From Alicyclobacillus suci (GTDB lineage: Bacteria; Bacillota; Bacilli; Alicyclobacillales; Alicyclobacillaceae): a stretch of 48,260 nucleotides of DNA. A program made the position numbers and the translations under genes. This document shows, one piece after another, positions 41,757-48,260 of this stretch. Within the stretch, counting starts at the first letter, position 1. Each line of letters opens with the position of its first letter. The stretch spans positions 1 through 48,260 of the forward strand of contig NZ_JAFMTW010000025.1 in the NCBI RefSeq assembly GCF_017329615.1. The letters are read 5' to 3'. The notes under the pieces are model-generated. The model searched no databases. It saw only the letters and a program-made list of their open reading frames with translations, and was not told where the DNA came from.

Positions 41757-42650
41757 TTCTTGGATGACTTGTCTTAAAATCTTGACAAACTCCTGTGCTT
41801 GTTTTGAAAAGTGCTGATGCTTTGCGCGAGCCCAACCAAACCAAAACGTCAATGTATTGTCTTCGATTTCTAGCGGAATGATATCCCCGGAACTTACATA
41901 GGGATCGTTTTTCAGCGAAAAATCTGGGTAAAATCCAATGGCAACTCCCTCAGCGATGGTTCTCTTCGCCGCCTCAGAATTCCCGAGATAGAGAAGAATA
42001 TTCAACTGTTCTGTGTTAAGAATCTTTTTAATATATTCCTCTTGACGATGGTTGGGTCCGAACATAATCATCGCTTCATTGGCGATCACGTCTTTTGAAA
42101 TGGGATTTGCCACTGGAATCGTTGATTTTTTCCCAATACAAGTGACATATGTGCTGGTTAATAGCGGATGAAATATCATTTTTTCTGGGACTGGCTCTTC
42201 CGGGACGTGTGAGATGAGACCAATATCCACTTGATTGCCGAGGATATCCTCGACAATTTGTTTCGAGCCGTCCTCTCTCACTTCAACCCGCACAAACGGA
42301 TGTGCCTTTTTGTAGGCGGATAAGACATAGCTAAGGTAGGTATTACACATACTCGGAATTGCAGCGACATGGAGTTTTCCACGTAAGGAAAGGGTTTCCG
42401 CTTGTGCCTCTTCTCTTATCTCGTTGACAATGTTGATGGCAGACTGCGCTTTCTTCAACAATTTTTCACCAGTGCTTGTCAGGGTGACACCCGAGCGGGA
42501 TCGCTTAAATAGTTTGACGCCCAGTTCATCCTCAAGGTTTGTGATTGCTTGACTGACACTGGGCTGGGAAATTTGCAAGTGTTGAGCAGCGAGCGAAAAG
42601 GATTTTAGTCGCGATATTTCAACGAAGTACACCAATTGTTCCAGGCGCAT
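41745..42650 (-). CDS. LysR-family transcriptional regulator
   Basis: A 301-residue LTTR, normal length. The helix-turn-helix is plain at the N terminus (MRLEQLVYFVEISRLKSFSL, AAQHLQISQPSVSQAITNLE), followed by the long linker helix and the two-lobed effector domain with NEIREEAQAETLSLRGKLHV and DIGLISHVPEEPVPEKMIFH. The frame extends 71 codons upstream to 42863, but ATG 42650 with GAGGGATG before it gives the family start. It is divergent from the UxaA-type genes, the standard arrangement for a regulator of the neighbouring operon. The effector is likely a sugar acid, by context only. Confidence 0.9.
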   Translation of the reverse strand: MRLEQLVYFVEISRLKSFSLAAQHLQISQPSVSQAITNLEDELGVKLFKRSRSGVTLTSTGEKLLKKAQSAINIVNEIREEAQAETLSLRGKLHVAAIPSMCNTYLSYVLSAYKKAHPFVRVEVREDGSKQIVEDILGNQVDIGLISHVPEEPVPEKMIFHPLLTSTYVTCIGKKSTIPVANPISKDVIANEAMIMFGPNHRQEEYIKKILNTEQLNILLYLGNSEAAKRTIAEGVAIGFYPDFSLKNDPYVSSGDIIPLEIEDNTLTFWFGWARAKHQHFSKQAQEFVKILRQVIQEKSA

Positions 42651-42670
42651 GAAACATCCCTCAAATATTA

Positions 42671-42687
42671 TATAGTCAATTTCTATA
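42671..42687. promoter_or_regulatory. LysR-type box in the divergent promoter region
   Basis: TATAGTCAATTTCTATA is a palindrome with arms TATAG and CTATA around 7 nt, containing the T-N11-A pattern. It lies 21 bp upstream of the lysR start codon (minus strand). A related half-site (TCTATATG) lies at about 42723. It is the expected binding region for the LysR protein. Confidence 0.5.
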
Positions 42688-42824
42688 CATGGATTATAAA
42701 AAACAATTTTACTTCGTTCAAATCTATATGTAAACTCACACATGTAGTGAACCTGATGAAACGACGAAAGACAGCCTCGAGGACAGATGAATGATTCAAC
42801 ATGTGAGATAAGAGGTGAGGCAGC

Positions 42825-43148
42825 GTGGCAGTAGAGCAACACGTGGTCGCGGGGAGTATGCAAAAACGGGTTTTGGTCATTGATGTCAAGGACAATGTCG
42901 CTGTAGCGCTAGAGGATATCAAAAAGGGTGACCACTTTCGTGTCGAAACGGCAGAAGGGGCTCTGGAAATTACAGCTTTGGTGGATATCCCGTTTGGGCA
43001 CAAAGTCGCTTTAAAATCTTTTGTGCGTGATGAGCCAGTTTTGAAGTATGGAGAAGAAATCGGTAAGGCAGCGGAATCGATTGAAATAGGAGATTGGGTT
43101 CACAATCACAACATGTATTGTGAAAGGGGTTTCAAATATGGCCGATAA
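42825..43148 (+). CDS. UxaA-family dehydratase, small (SAF-domain) subunit
   Basis: A 107-residue protein with an SAF-type fold as found at the N terminus of altronate/galactarate dehydratases. Landmarks are VKDNVAVALEDIKKGDHFRV, IPFGHKVALKSFVRDEPVLK YGEEIGKA and the C-terminal HNHNMYCERG. The start is GTG 42825 with AAGAGGTGAGG upstream. Its end overlaps the large subunit by 11 nt, so the two form one enzyme. The split form also exists for the sulfolactate sulfo-lyase SuyAB, so a sugar acid is likely but not certain. Cytoplasmic. Confidence 0.82.
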   Translation: MAVEQHVVAGSMQKRVLVIDVKDNVAVALEDIKKGDHFRVETAEGALEITALVDIPFGHKVALKSFVRDEPVLKYGEEIGKAAESIEIGDWVHNHNMYCERGFKYGR

Positions 43149-44307
43149 GTTTCTAGGTTATCGAAGAAAAGATGGTTCTATCGGTGTCAGAAACCATATC
43201 GCGATTATCCCCTCCGTGTTTTGCTCCGCGAAGGTGGCGGAACGGATAGCATATCAAGTACCGGGATCGATATATTTTCGCCATCCAGTTGGATGCAGTC
43301 AGGTTGGGGAAGACCTAGAGATTACGGCAAAAACACTGATTCAAATTGGGAAGAATCCGAATTTTGCCGGTGTTGTGGTGGTGGGGCTGGGTTGTGAACG
43401 ATTTTCACCTTATGAGTTGGCCTCTGGGATAGCGTCTACGAACAAGATGCTTGAAACCGTTGTCATCCAGGAATCGGGTGATTCTATATCCGCTATCCAA
43501 CAAGGAACCAAGTACGCTAGAGAGATGCAACTTATCGCCTCCAGGCAGCAACGAGAAGAAGCAGACGTGAGCGAATTGGTGATAGGTCTGAACTGTGGTG
43601 GATCAGATATGACATCCGGACTCGTGGCGAATCCTGCGCTGGGGTTGGCATCTGACAAGCTCGTCGCTCATGGTGGAACGTCTATCCTCAGTGAAATTAC
43701 AGAACTGATTGGGACGGAAGATATTCTGGCCAGAAGGGCGGTGAATGAACAGGTGGCCGATGAAATACGAGAGATTATTCGTCAGACAGAACTTAAGCTA
43801 GCGCGTCAGACGAGGAACTCGAGCAATCCGAATCGTACGCACCTCATATCAAAGGGGAACTACGATGGCGGGTTATCGAGTGTGGTGGAAAAAGCGCTTG
43901 GCAGTATGAAGAAGTCAGGGAGTGCGCCATTTAGCGGGACCTTGTCTTACGGCCAAAAGGCAGATAAAAAAGGACTGTTGTTACTCGACTCGCCAGGACA
44001 CGATGGAGAAGTCAGCACCGGTTTGGTGGCTGCTGGGGCACAAATCATCGTTTTTCCAACAGGTCGAGGGACGCCAACTGGATTTCCAGGTGTTCCAGTG
44101 ATAAAAATTACAGGAAATCCCAATACGTATAACAAGATGAGAGAAAATATCGATCTAAACATTGGCGAAGTCATTGCCGGTAAAAGTACCTTAGAGGAGA
44201 AGGGGGAGGAGATATACCAGGAGATACTCGAGGTCGCATCAGGGAAAATGGTCAAGGCGGAGATACTCGGTCACGACGAACAATTCTGTATTACTAGGGT
44301 TCCTTAA
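43138..44307 (+). CDS. UxaA-family dehydratase, large subunit
   Basis: A 389-residue catalytic subunit of an altronate/galactarate-type dehydratase. It starts FLGYRRKDGSIGVRNHIAII, then has FRHPVGCSQVGEDLE, VVVVGLGCERFSP, LVIGLNCGGSDMTSGLVANP and ETELIGTEDILARRAVNE-like text; cysteines in GCSQ, GCER and NCGG are those expected to bind a metal or iron-sulfur centre. ATG 43138 follows GAAAGGGG inside the small-subunit gene. The C-terminal GRGTPTGFPGVPVIKITGNP block is also family typical. It should eliminate water from an aldonate or aldarate; altronate, galactarate or related acids are candidates. Confidence 0.85.
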   Translation: MADKFLGYRRKDGSIGVRNHIAIIPSVFCSAKVAERIAYQVPGSIYFRHPVGCSQVGEDLEITAKTLIQIGKNPNFAGVVVVGLGCERFSPYELASGIASTNKMLETVVIQESGDSISAIQQGTKYAREMQLIASRQQREEADVSELVIGLNCGGSDMTSGLVANPALGLASDKLVAHGGTSILSEITELIGTEDILARRAVNEQVADEIREIIRQTELKLARQTRNSSNPNRTHLISKGNYDGGLSSVVEKALGSMKKSGSAPFSGTLSYGQKADKKGLLLLDSPGHDGEVSTGLVAAGAQIIVFPTGRGTPTGFPGVPVIKITGNPNTYNKMRENIDLNIGEVIAGKSTLEEKGEEIYQEILEVASGKMVKAEILGHDEQFCITRVP

Positions 44308-44331
44308 GTCATATGTAAAGGGGGGCTAGTG

Positions 44332-44517
44332 ATGGATAAGCAAAGCAAAATCTATGGAATTATGAAGGTTGCTGTGGAGCCTTTGACGCGGTATGAACGG
44401 GTTGGAGTGGTTCAAGTCACAGATGACAAAGTATTCGTGGAGAGTGTCGAGGGTAAGGTGCTATGGGTAGACTTGAGCACTGTAGACATCTTATCAGGAA
44501 AGGGAATCTGCGGTTAG
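44332..44517 (+). CDS. Small 61-residue protein in the sugar-acid operon
   Basis: A short frame with a good SD (AAGGGGGG) before ATG 44332; GTG 44329 is the alternative. The sequence is mixed, not hydrophobic, and has beta-strand-like alternation (VGVVQVTDDKVFVESVEG). I do not recognise a family. Codon use and spacing to both neighbours suggest that it is real and co-transcribed. It might be an accessory or regulatory subunit of the dehydratase; this is a guess only. Confidence 0.55.
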   Translation: MDKQSKIYGIMKVAVEPLTRYERVGVVQVTDDKVFVESVEGKVLWVDLSTVDILSGKGICG

Positions 44518-44580
44518 TAGAGAACGACACTTATCTAGGTTGATGAATCAGATTTCAATAGTTGAAAAGGCGGGTTCAAA

Positions 44581-45690
44581 CTGATTATCACGAATGTAGA
44601 AAGTATCCCTTTGTCTATTCCACTCCGGCAACCGGCACGCATCTCAACACGGGATTTATTTGCTAGGGAGTATGTTCTGGTTAAAATTCAAACGGACGAA
44701 GGCGTCGACGGCGTTGGATATATTTACGCCGGCACGAAAGGTGCAACTATTGTTGCGCTGATGGTCAATCAATTTTGTACACCACTGTTGGTCGGTCAAG
44801 ATCCTTCGATGATATCGAAACATTGGGCGTCGATTTATCAAGAAATGCTTCTGTTAGGGCGGCGAGGTGCTGGATTGAGAGCACTTTCCTGCGTGGATAT
44901 CGCTTTGTGGGATTTGATGGGGAAAAAGACGGGGTTACCGCTCTATCAATTGCTTGGGGGCCATCGCAGCACGGTGCCGGCGTATGCCTCTGGTGGATAT
45001 TACAGAGAGGGAAAAGACCTCCAAGGTTTAGCAGATGAACTTGCTCGATATCAAGTGATGGGATTCTCTGACTTTAAGATTAAAGTTGGTGGCGTATCCA
45101 TACAGCAGGATGTGGAACGTGTACGTGTTGCTCGCGAGACCATTGGTAAGGATGCGAGACTTGCTATTGATGCGAATAATGCATACACGTCTGTTCCTGA
45201 GGCGGTTCGAGCGATTGAGGCCTTTTCAAAGTTCGATATATGGTGGTTCGAAGAACCTTTGTCACCGGATTATGTCGATGGGCATGCACAGGTGGCGCGT
45301 CGGACGACAGTCCCAATTGCAACCGGTGAAATCGAAGCGACGAGATTTGGATTTCACGAGCTCATTACGAAAGATGCCGCTCTTATTCTCCAAGCGGATG
45401 CAGGGGTATTAGGCGGTATCACGGAGTGGTTGCGTGTAGCTCATACAGCATCAACCTTTGGAATTGAGGTGGCTCCGCACTGGCATGCGAATTTACACAT
45501 TCACTTGGTTGGCGCGGTAAGTAATGCGCTTACCGTGGAGTATTTCGTACCTGAAGAGGATATTTACAATTTTGAGGAAATCCTGCTTGAGAGGCTACGG
45601 CCCATTCATGGTCAAATTGAGATTCCAAACAGACCCGGAATCGGTTTGGTTCTCGACGACGGTGCTGTTGAGCGATATACAATTCATTAG
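44581..45690 (+). CDS. Mandelate-racemase-group acid-sugar dehydratase, non-canonical start
   Basis: An enolase-superfamily enzyme of about 369 residues. Counting from CTG 44581, the KxK acid-base motif is Lys166/Lys168 (DFKIKVGG), metal ligands are Asp197 (AIDANN), Glu224 (WWFEEP) and Glu250 (ATGEIEA), and the His-Asp dyad is His300 (APHWHANLHIH) with Asp273. The order and spacing match mandelate racemase very closely. The family N terminus IITNVESIPLSIPL is encoded only if translation begins at CTG 44581 or ATT 44584, 6 or 9 nt behind AAAAGGCGGG. The next standard start is TTG 44611, which would remove the first beta strand. The likely reaction is dehydration or racemisation of an aldonate/aldarate; a KdgT-type permease follows. 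Confidence 0.85.
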   Translation: MIITNVESIPLSIPLRQPARISTRDLFAREYVLVKIQTDEGVDGVGYIYAGTKGATIVALMVNQFCTPLLVGQDPSMISKHWASIYQEMLLLGRRGAGLRALSCVDIALWDLMGKKTGLPLYQLLGGHRSTVPAYASGGYYREGKDLQGLADELARYQVMGFSDFKIKVGGVSIQQDVERVRVARETIGKDARLAIDANNAYTSVPEAVRAIEAFSKFDIWWFEEPLSPDYVDGHAQVARRTTVPIATGEIEATRFGFHELITKDAALILQADAGVLGGITEWLRVAHTASTFGIEVAPHWHANLHIHLVGAVSNALTVEYFVPEEDIYNFEEILLERLRPIHGQIEIPNRPGIGLVLDDGAVERYTIH

Positions 45691-45748
45691 TTCTATGAAG
45701 TGAACAAAAGACGGTGATAGTGATGGGTTATTTGTGTTTCACAGAAAA

Positions 45749-45762
45749 AGTAAGCGCTTTAC
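45749..45762. promoter_or_regulatory. Weak cre-like box before the permease gene
   Basis: AGTAAGCGCTTTAC keeps the central AAGCGCTT core of the CcpA site and matches 11 of 14 consensus positions. It lies about 50 nt before the permease start. It may give carbon catabolite control to the permease gene. Confidence 0.35.
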
Positions 45763-45808
45763 TTGGTTGGGAAGAGACTAGATAGCCTAAAAGAAATGAG
45801 GGATACAT

Positions 45809-46804
45809 GTGCCGATTAAGCGTTTTATAGATAAGATTCCCGGCGGAATGATGATTGTTCCACTTTTTATTGGAGCTATTATTCGTACTATCGACCCAAA
45901 TATGTTTGATAACACGGTTTTACAGAGCTCGTTTACGGGTGGATTGTTGTCCGGAACTAGTGCTTTGTTAGGTGCATTTTATGTATGTTTGGGCTCAACC
46001 ATCGAATTTAAAGCTGCTGGCATCATTCTTAAAAAGGGCATCACATTGTGGCTAGGGAAAGTTTTGTTTGCGGCGCTGGTCGGGCTGTTGATTAAGCTGT
46101 TCGCCCATGATCCGAATCACCTCTTTTTAGGGCTATCAGCCTTGGCGATTGTCGCTGCGTTTTCTGATACAAATGGCGGGATGTACATGGCTCTATTAGG
46201 GCAACTCGGTACGGCCGAGGAAGTCGCCGCCTGCTCCATTATATCGCTGGAGTCTGGTCCGTTTTTCACTATGTTAATTCTCGGTGTGGTGGGACTCGCA
46301 AGTTTTCCTTTTATGTCGTTTGTGTTCGTCATTCTACCGATGCTTGTTGGAATGATTTTAGGCAATCTGGACGAGGAAATGAGATCATTTTTAAGCAAGG
46401 GGAAAGATGTGTTAATCCCGCTATTTTCTTTGGCATTGGGCTGTGGCATTAACTTGACGCAAGTGGTCAAGGCAGGAGGTACTGGCATTGTTTTGGGTCT
46501 TGGCGTGGTTGTGTTAACTGGGGCCGTCATGTTCATACTAGACAAGCTGACAAAGGGTAATGGTATTGCTGGATTGGCTGCTTCGTCCACAGCCGGAAAT
46601 GCCTCTGCGGTACCTGTAGCTGTAGCAGCAACTTATGTTGGGTATAAGGGAATTGCTGCAACGGCGACTGTGCAGGTTGCGGCTAGCGTTATCGTTACAG
46701 CAATTCTGGTACCAATTATCACAACGGGTTATGCTCGGATAATTCGCAAACGCACTACAACTTCAGAGAATGATGTGCAACATCTTGCTCATGTAGAGGG
46801 ATAG
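45809..46804 (+). CDS. kdgT: 2-keto-3-deoxygluconate permease (KdgT family)
   Basis: A 331-residue membrane carrier of the KDGT family. It opens with IKRFIDKIPGGMMIVPLFIG, followed by GLLSGTSALLGAFYVCLGST and AAFSDTNGGMYMALLGQLGT, all highly typical; about ten hydrophobic segments follow. GTG 45809 has GAGGG upstream at normal distance. The family imports 2-keto-3-deoxygluconate with protons. It closes the sugar-acid operon and supports the view that the two dehydratase types in front of it make or use such keto-deoxy acids. No aldolase or kinase for the product is in the window. Confidence 0.88.
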   Translation: MPIKRFIDKIPGGMMIVPLFIGAIIRTIDPNMFDNTVLQSSFTGGLLSGTSALLGAFYVCLGSTIEFKAAGIILKKGITLWLGKVLFAALVGLLIKLFAHDPNHLFLGLSALAIVAAFSDTNGGMYMALLGQLGTAEEVAACSIISLESGPFFTMLILGVVGLASFPFMSFVFVILPMLVGMILGNLDEEMRSFLSKGKDVLIPLFSLALGCGINLTQVVKAGGTGIVLGLGVVVLTGAVMFILDKLTKGNGIAGLAASSTAGNASAVPVAVAATYVGYKGIAATATVQVAASVIVTAILVPIITTGYARIIRKRTTTSENDVQHLAHVEG

Positions 46805-47146
46805 GTAGAGGCACTGTTACACGTTCTTATATGAGCCTTTTACAGAATGAATATTTTTGAGAAAGTAAAAAAGTAACTATATTGTGATAAATGGATAAAA
46901 TTACATTTTTGTTATATTGTCTTTTATGTTTCAGGATTCTTTTTTGTGTCCTGTTATTCCTTGCCCTGCAAAGGGTTTAGGAATTTGCAAAACGCTCATC
47001 CTATATGGGGATATTTGGTCGGGGACACAGTGCATTAAATGCCCCATGGAATCAGATTGCAGTCTGTGCCGCTGCTGTGGTTGCATATAACTGGGGAATT
47101 AATACGGGTATCCCAACAGCGTTTTTTGACAAAGACCTTAAGCTTT
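46805..47146. other. AT-rich stretch with a possible transporter tail remnant
   Basis: No intact gene. From about 47005 a plus-strand frame reads PWNQIAVCAAAVVAYNWGIN and TGIPTAFFDKD, which looks like the last membrane helix and tail of a transporter, but I cannot name the family and nothing precedes it. The frame then runs into the inverted repeat at 47147. The rest is AT-rich and featureless. Confidence 0.35.
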
Positions 47147-47231
47147 GTTCGAAAAGGTTCACAGTGTTTCGCTTCGGAAGGCGATTATATGCATCCCGAA
47201 TTTTTACTTTCACAGGTGAACCTTTTCGAAC
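47147..47231. repeat. 85-bp element with perfect 16-bp inverted ends
   Basis: Arms GTTCGAAAAGGTTCAC (47147-47162) and GTGAACCTTTTCGAAC (47216-47231) are exact reverse complements, separated by 53 bp. I see no target-site duplication. It lies between two decayed genes. It may be a miniature mobile element, or a large hairpin used as a terminator or mRNA structure. Confidence 0.5.
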
Positions 47232-47249
47232 CCTAACATCTACGAACAT

Positions 47250-48209
47250 TTACGCGTAGACAGCATTCAATGCCGATTTGGTCTGCAAGGTCTTCATGAT
47301 ATTTCCATTTTGAATGATAGTCACGATATGATTCGGGTTCTCTAGTGACCGAATGTCGTCCAGGGGGTGGTGTTTGTCAGGATGATGTCGGCCAGCTTTC
47401 CGACTGCCAAGGTGCCAATAATGTGGTCCCATCCCAGGCATTCGGCCGCTGTCTTTGTCGTAGCGACGATACTTTCCATGGGCGACATGCCAATTTGGCA
47501 CATCAGCCCGAGTTCACGCAGGTTCGTTCCATGTGCCATGACACCGGCGTCCGTGCCCATTGCGATGCGGACACCAGCGCGATACGCTTTTGCAATACTC
47601 TCCTAGTGTTGTTCAATCACTTCACGGCATTTGCGGATTCCGTATTCTGGCATGTCGTCGTTTTTTTCAGCCGATTCCAGGACAGCGACGGGGGCGAGCA
47701 GGGTGGGTACTAAGTATGTGCCGTGTTCCAGCATGAGTTCAATCGCTTCATCATCTAGGAAAATTCCGTGTTCAATCGAGTGAATACCGGCTCGAACTGC
47801 ATTCTTAATTCCCTCTGCACCTTGGGCGTGAGCCATGACTTTAATCCCTTTTCGGAATGACGCCTCTTCTAGCATGACATGCAGCTCTTCTTGTGAGAAT
47901 TGCGTAAATTCAGGGTGATCTGTTGGACTAAGGACGCCACCTGTCGCATGCACCTTGATAATATCCGCACCTGCGCGCGACTTCGCGTGATTCCGCAAGA
48001 TTTGCTCACCAATTCGACGATGCCGACGATAGGCTCCATCATGATTTGCCCGCTCATTATTCACATGGGTACGCTGATTCCGTTGCGCACCATTCGTAAG
48101 CAATGGCGTGCGGTATGTATCAATTTGAGTTAAAGTCTCAAATAGTGGTGTAAATTCTTCTGGAGGCTGAATCTTGACGAAAAAGCCATCGAGTGCAATC
48201 TACTAAAAG
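47250..48209 (-). pseudogene. Broken amidohydrolase gene
   Basis: The text of a metal-dependent amidohydrolase (imidazolonepropionase/prolidase-like branch). IIKVHATGGVLSPTDHPEFT, VMAHAQGAEGIKNAVRAGIH and SIEHGIFLDDEAIELMLEHG read in one frame with a metal-binding MAHAQG and a second SIEHG. A TAG stop at 47603-47605 splits it, and the same frame continues with ESIAKAYRAGVRIAMGTDAG (active-site Asp) and IVATTKTAAECLGWDHIIGT. A lost base near 47373 moves the last part to another frame (PLDDIRSLENPNHIVTII, ending at 47250). The N-terminal metal site (HxH) is missing; upstream sequence up to 48209 is open but unrelated. Two point lesions and a lost N terminus rule out function. Confidence 0.78.
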
Positions 48210-48246
48210 TGTGCAGCAATCAGTAGAGGAGGCACTTCGATGGCTT
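48183..48246 (+). promoter_or_regulatory. Hairpin that covers SD and start codon of the last gene
   Basis: The outer arms are AAGCCATCGAGTGC (48183-48196) and GCACTTCGATGGCTT (48232-48246), complementary except for one bulged base. The inner arms are TCTACT (48199-48204) and AGTAGA (48222-48227). The SD GAGGAG lies in the internal loop at 48226-48231 and the ATG at 48240-48242 lies in the outer stem. Initiation should be blocked when the RNA is folded. Confidence 0.55.
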
Positions 48247-48260
48247 ATACGGATAAGATC
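48240..48260 (+). CDS. Start of a gene cut by the window edge
   Basis: ATG 48240 follows GAGGAGG at about 8 nt and encodes MAYTDKI before the sequence ends. Seven residues do not allow a family call. The hairpin around its start and the broken gene next to it would fit a mobile-element gene, which is inference only. Confidence 0.5.

Noticed and set aside
42825..44307. The split UxaA pair as sulfolactate sulfo-lyase SuyAB
   Set aside because: The subunit sizes would fit, but the neighbours (MR-type dehydratase, KdgT permease) point to sugar acids, and no sulfonate transport or sulfite genes are near. It is kept only as an alternative.
1..48260. CRISPR arrays, rRNA or tRNA genes
   Set aside because: I saw no regularly spaced repeats of array type and no recognisable structural RNA in either strand. 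A covariance-model search would be the proper test.

Overview
The window reads as chromosomal DNA of a Bacillota (Firmicutes) bacterium. The supporting signs are strong GGAGG-type Shine-Dalgarno (SD) sites, frequent TTG and GTG starts, a mannose-family PTS, LacI/GntR/LysR control genes and CcpA-type cre-like sites. Mid-range base composition, a glutamate decarboxylase and the style of the hydantoinase and permease genes would suit an acid-tolerant relative of Alicyclobacillus, but that placement is inference. I see no rRNA, tRNA or CRISPR array. Almost all genes are catabolic or transport genes, so this is an accessory catabolic region.

Layout. (1) 0.3-5.5 kb: a nitrilase-family amidase, a class III (GABA-type) aminotransferase and an amino-acid permease, convergent with a glutamate decarboxylase. 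Together they can turn over glutamate and GABA. (2) 5.7-6.7 kb: a decayed winged-helix regulator and unreadable remnants. (3) 6.7-22.2 kb: a large hydantoinase-type cluster. It has an NCS1 permease, two intact DUF917 proteins around a short HyuA, a broken third DUF917 gene, DUF1177, a HyuB remnant, an XRE-cupin regulator with a readable promoter, a long HyuA, two paralogous HyuB genes and an MFS carrier between them. (4) 22.2-24.3 kb: a gene graveyard with pieces of an MFS carrier, urocanase and a second NCS1 permease. (5) 24.3-35.0 kb: an MFS carrier, a LacI regulator with two matching operators, and an apparent operon of thiolase, two fused CoA-transferases, SDR, MBL hydrolase, glycerate kinase and an AcuI/YhdH-type reductase. 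(6) 35.1-41.75 kb: a NagR-like GntR regulator with two dre-like sites, mannose-family EIIC-EIID-EIIA-EIIB, a cytoplasmic ceramidase-like amidohydrolase, a SIS protein and NagA; this is an amino-sugar operon. (7) 41.75-46.8 kb: a divergent LysR regulator, a split UxaA-type dehydratase, a 61-residue protein, a mandelate-racemase-type acid-sugar dehydratase with a non-canonical start, and a KdgT-type permease; this is a sugar-acid operon. (8) 46.8-48.26 kb: remnants, a 16-bp inverted repeat, a broken amidohydrolase gene, and the start of a new gene whose SD and ATG lie inside a hairpin.

The most unusual points are these: a LacI operon with a 32-nt palindrome abutting the first gene's SD, serving a CoA pathway I cannot name; a ceramidase-fold enzyme with its catalytic residues kept inside a PTS amino-sugar operon; the DUF917/HyuA/DUF1177 cluster with visible decay around intact copies; a probable gene-conversion patch between the two HyuB genes; and the start-codon hairpin at the right edge.
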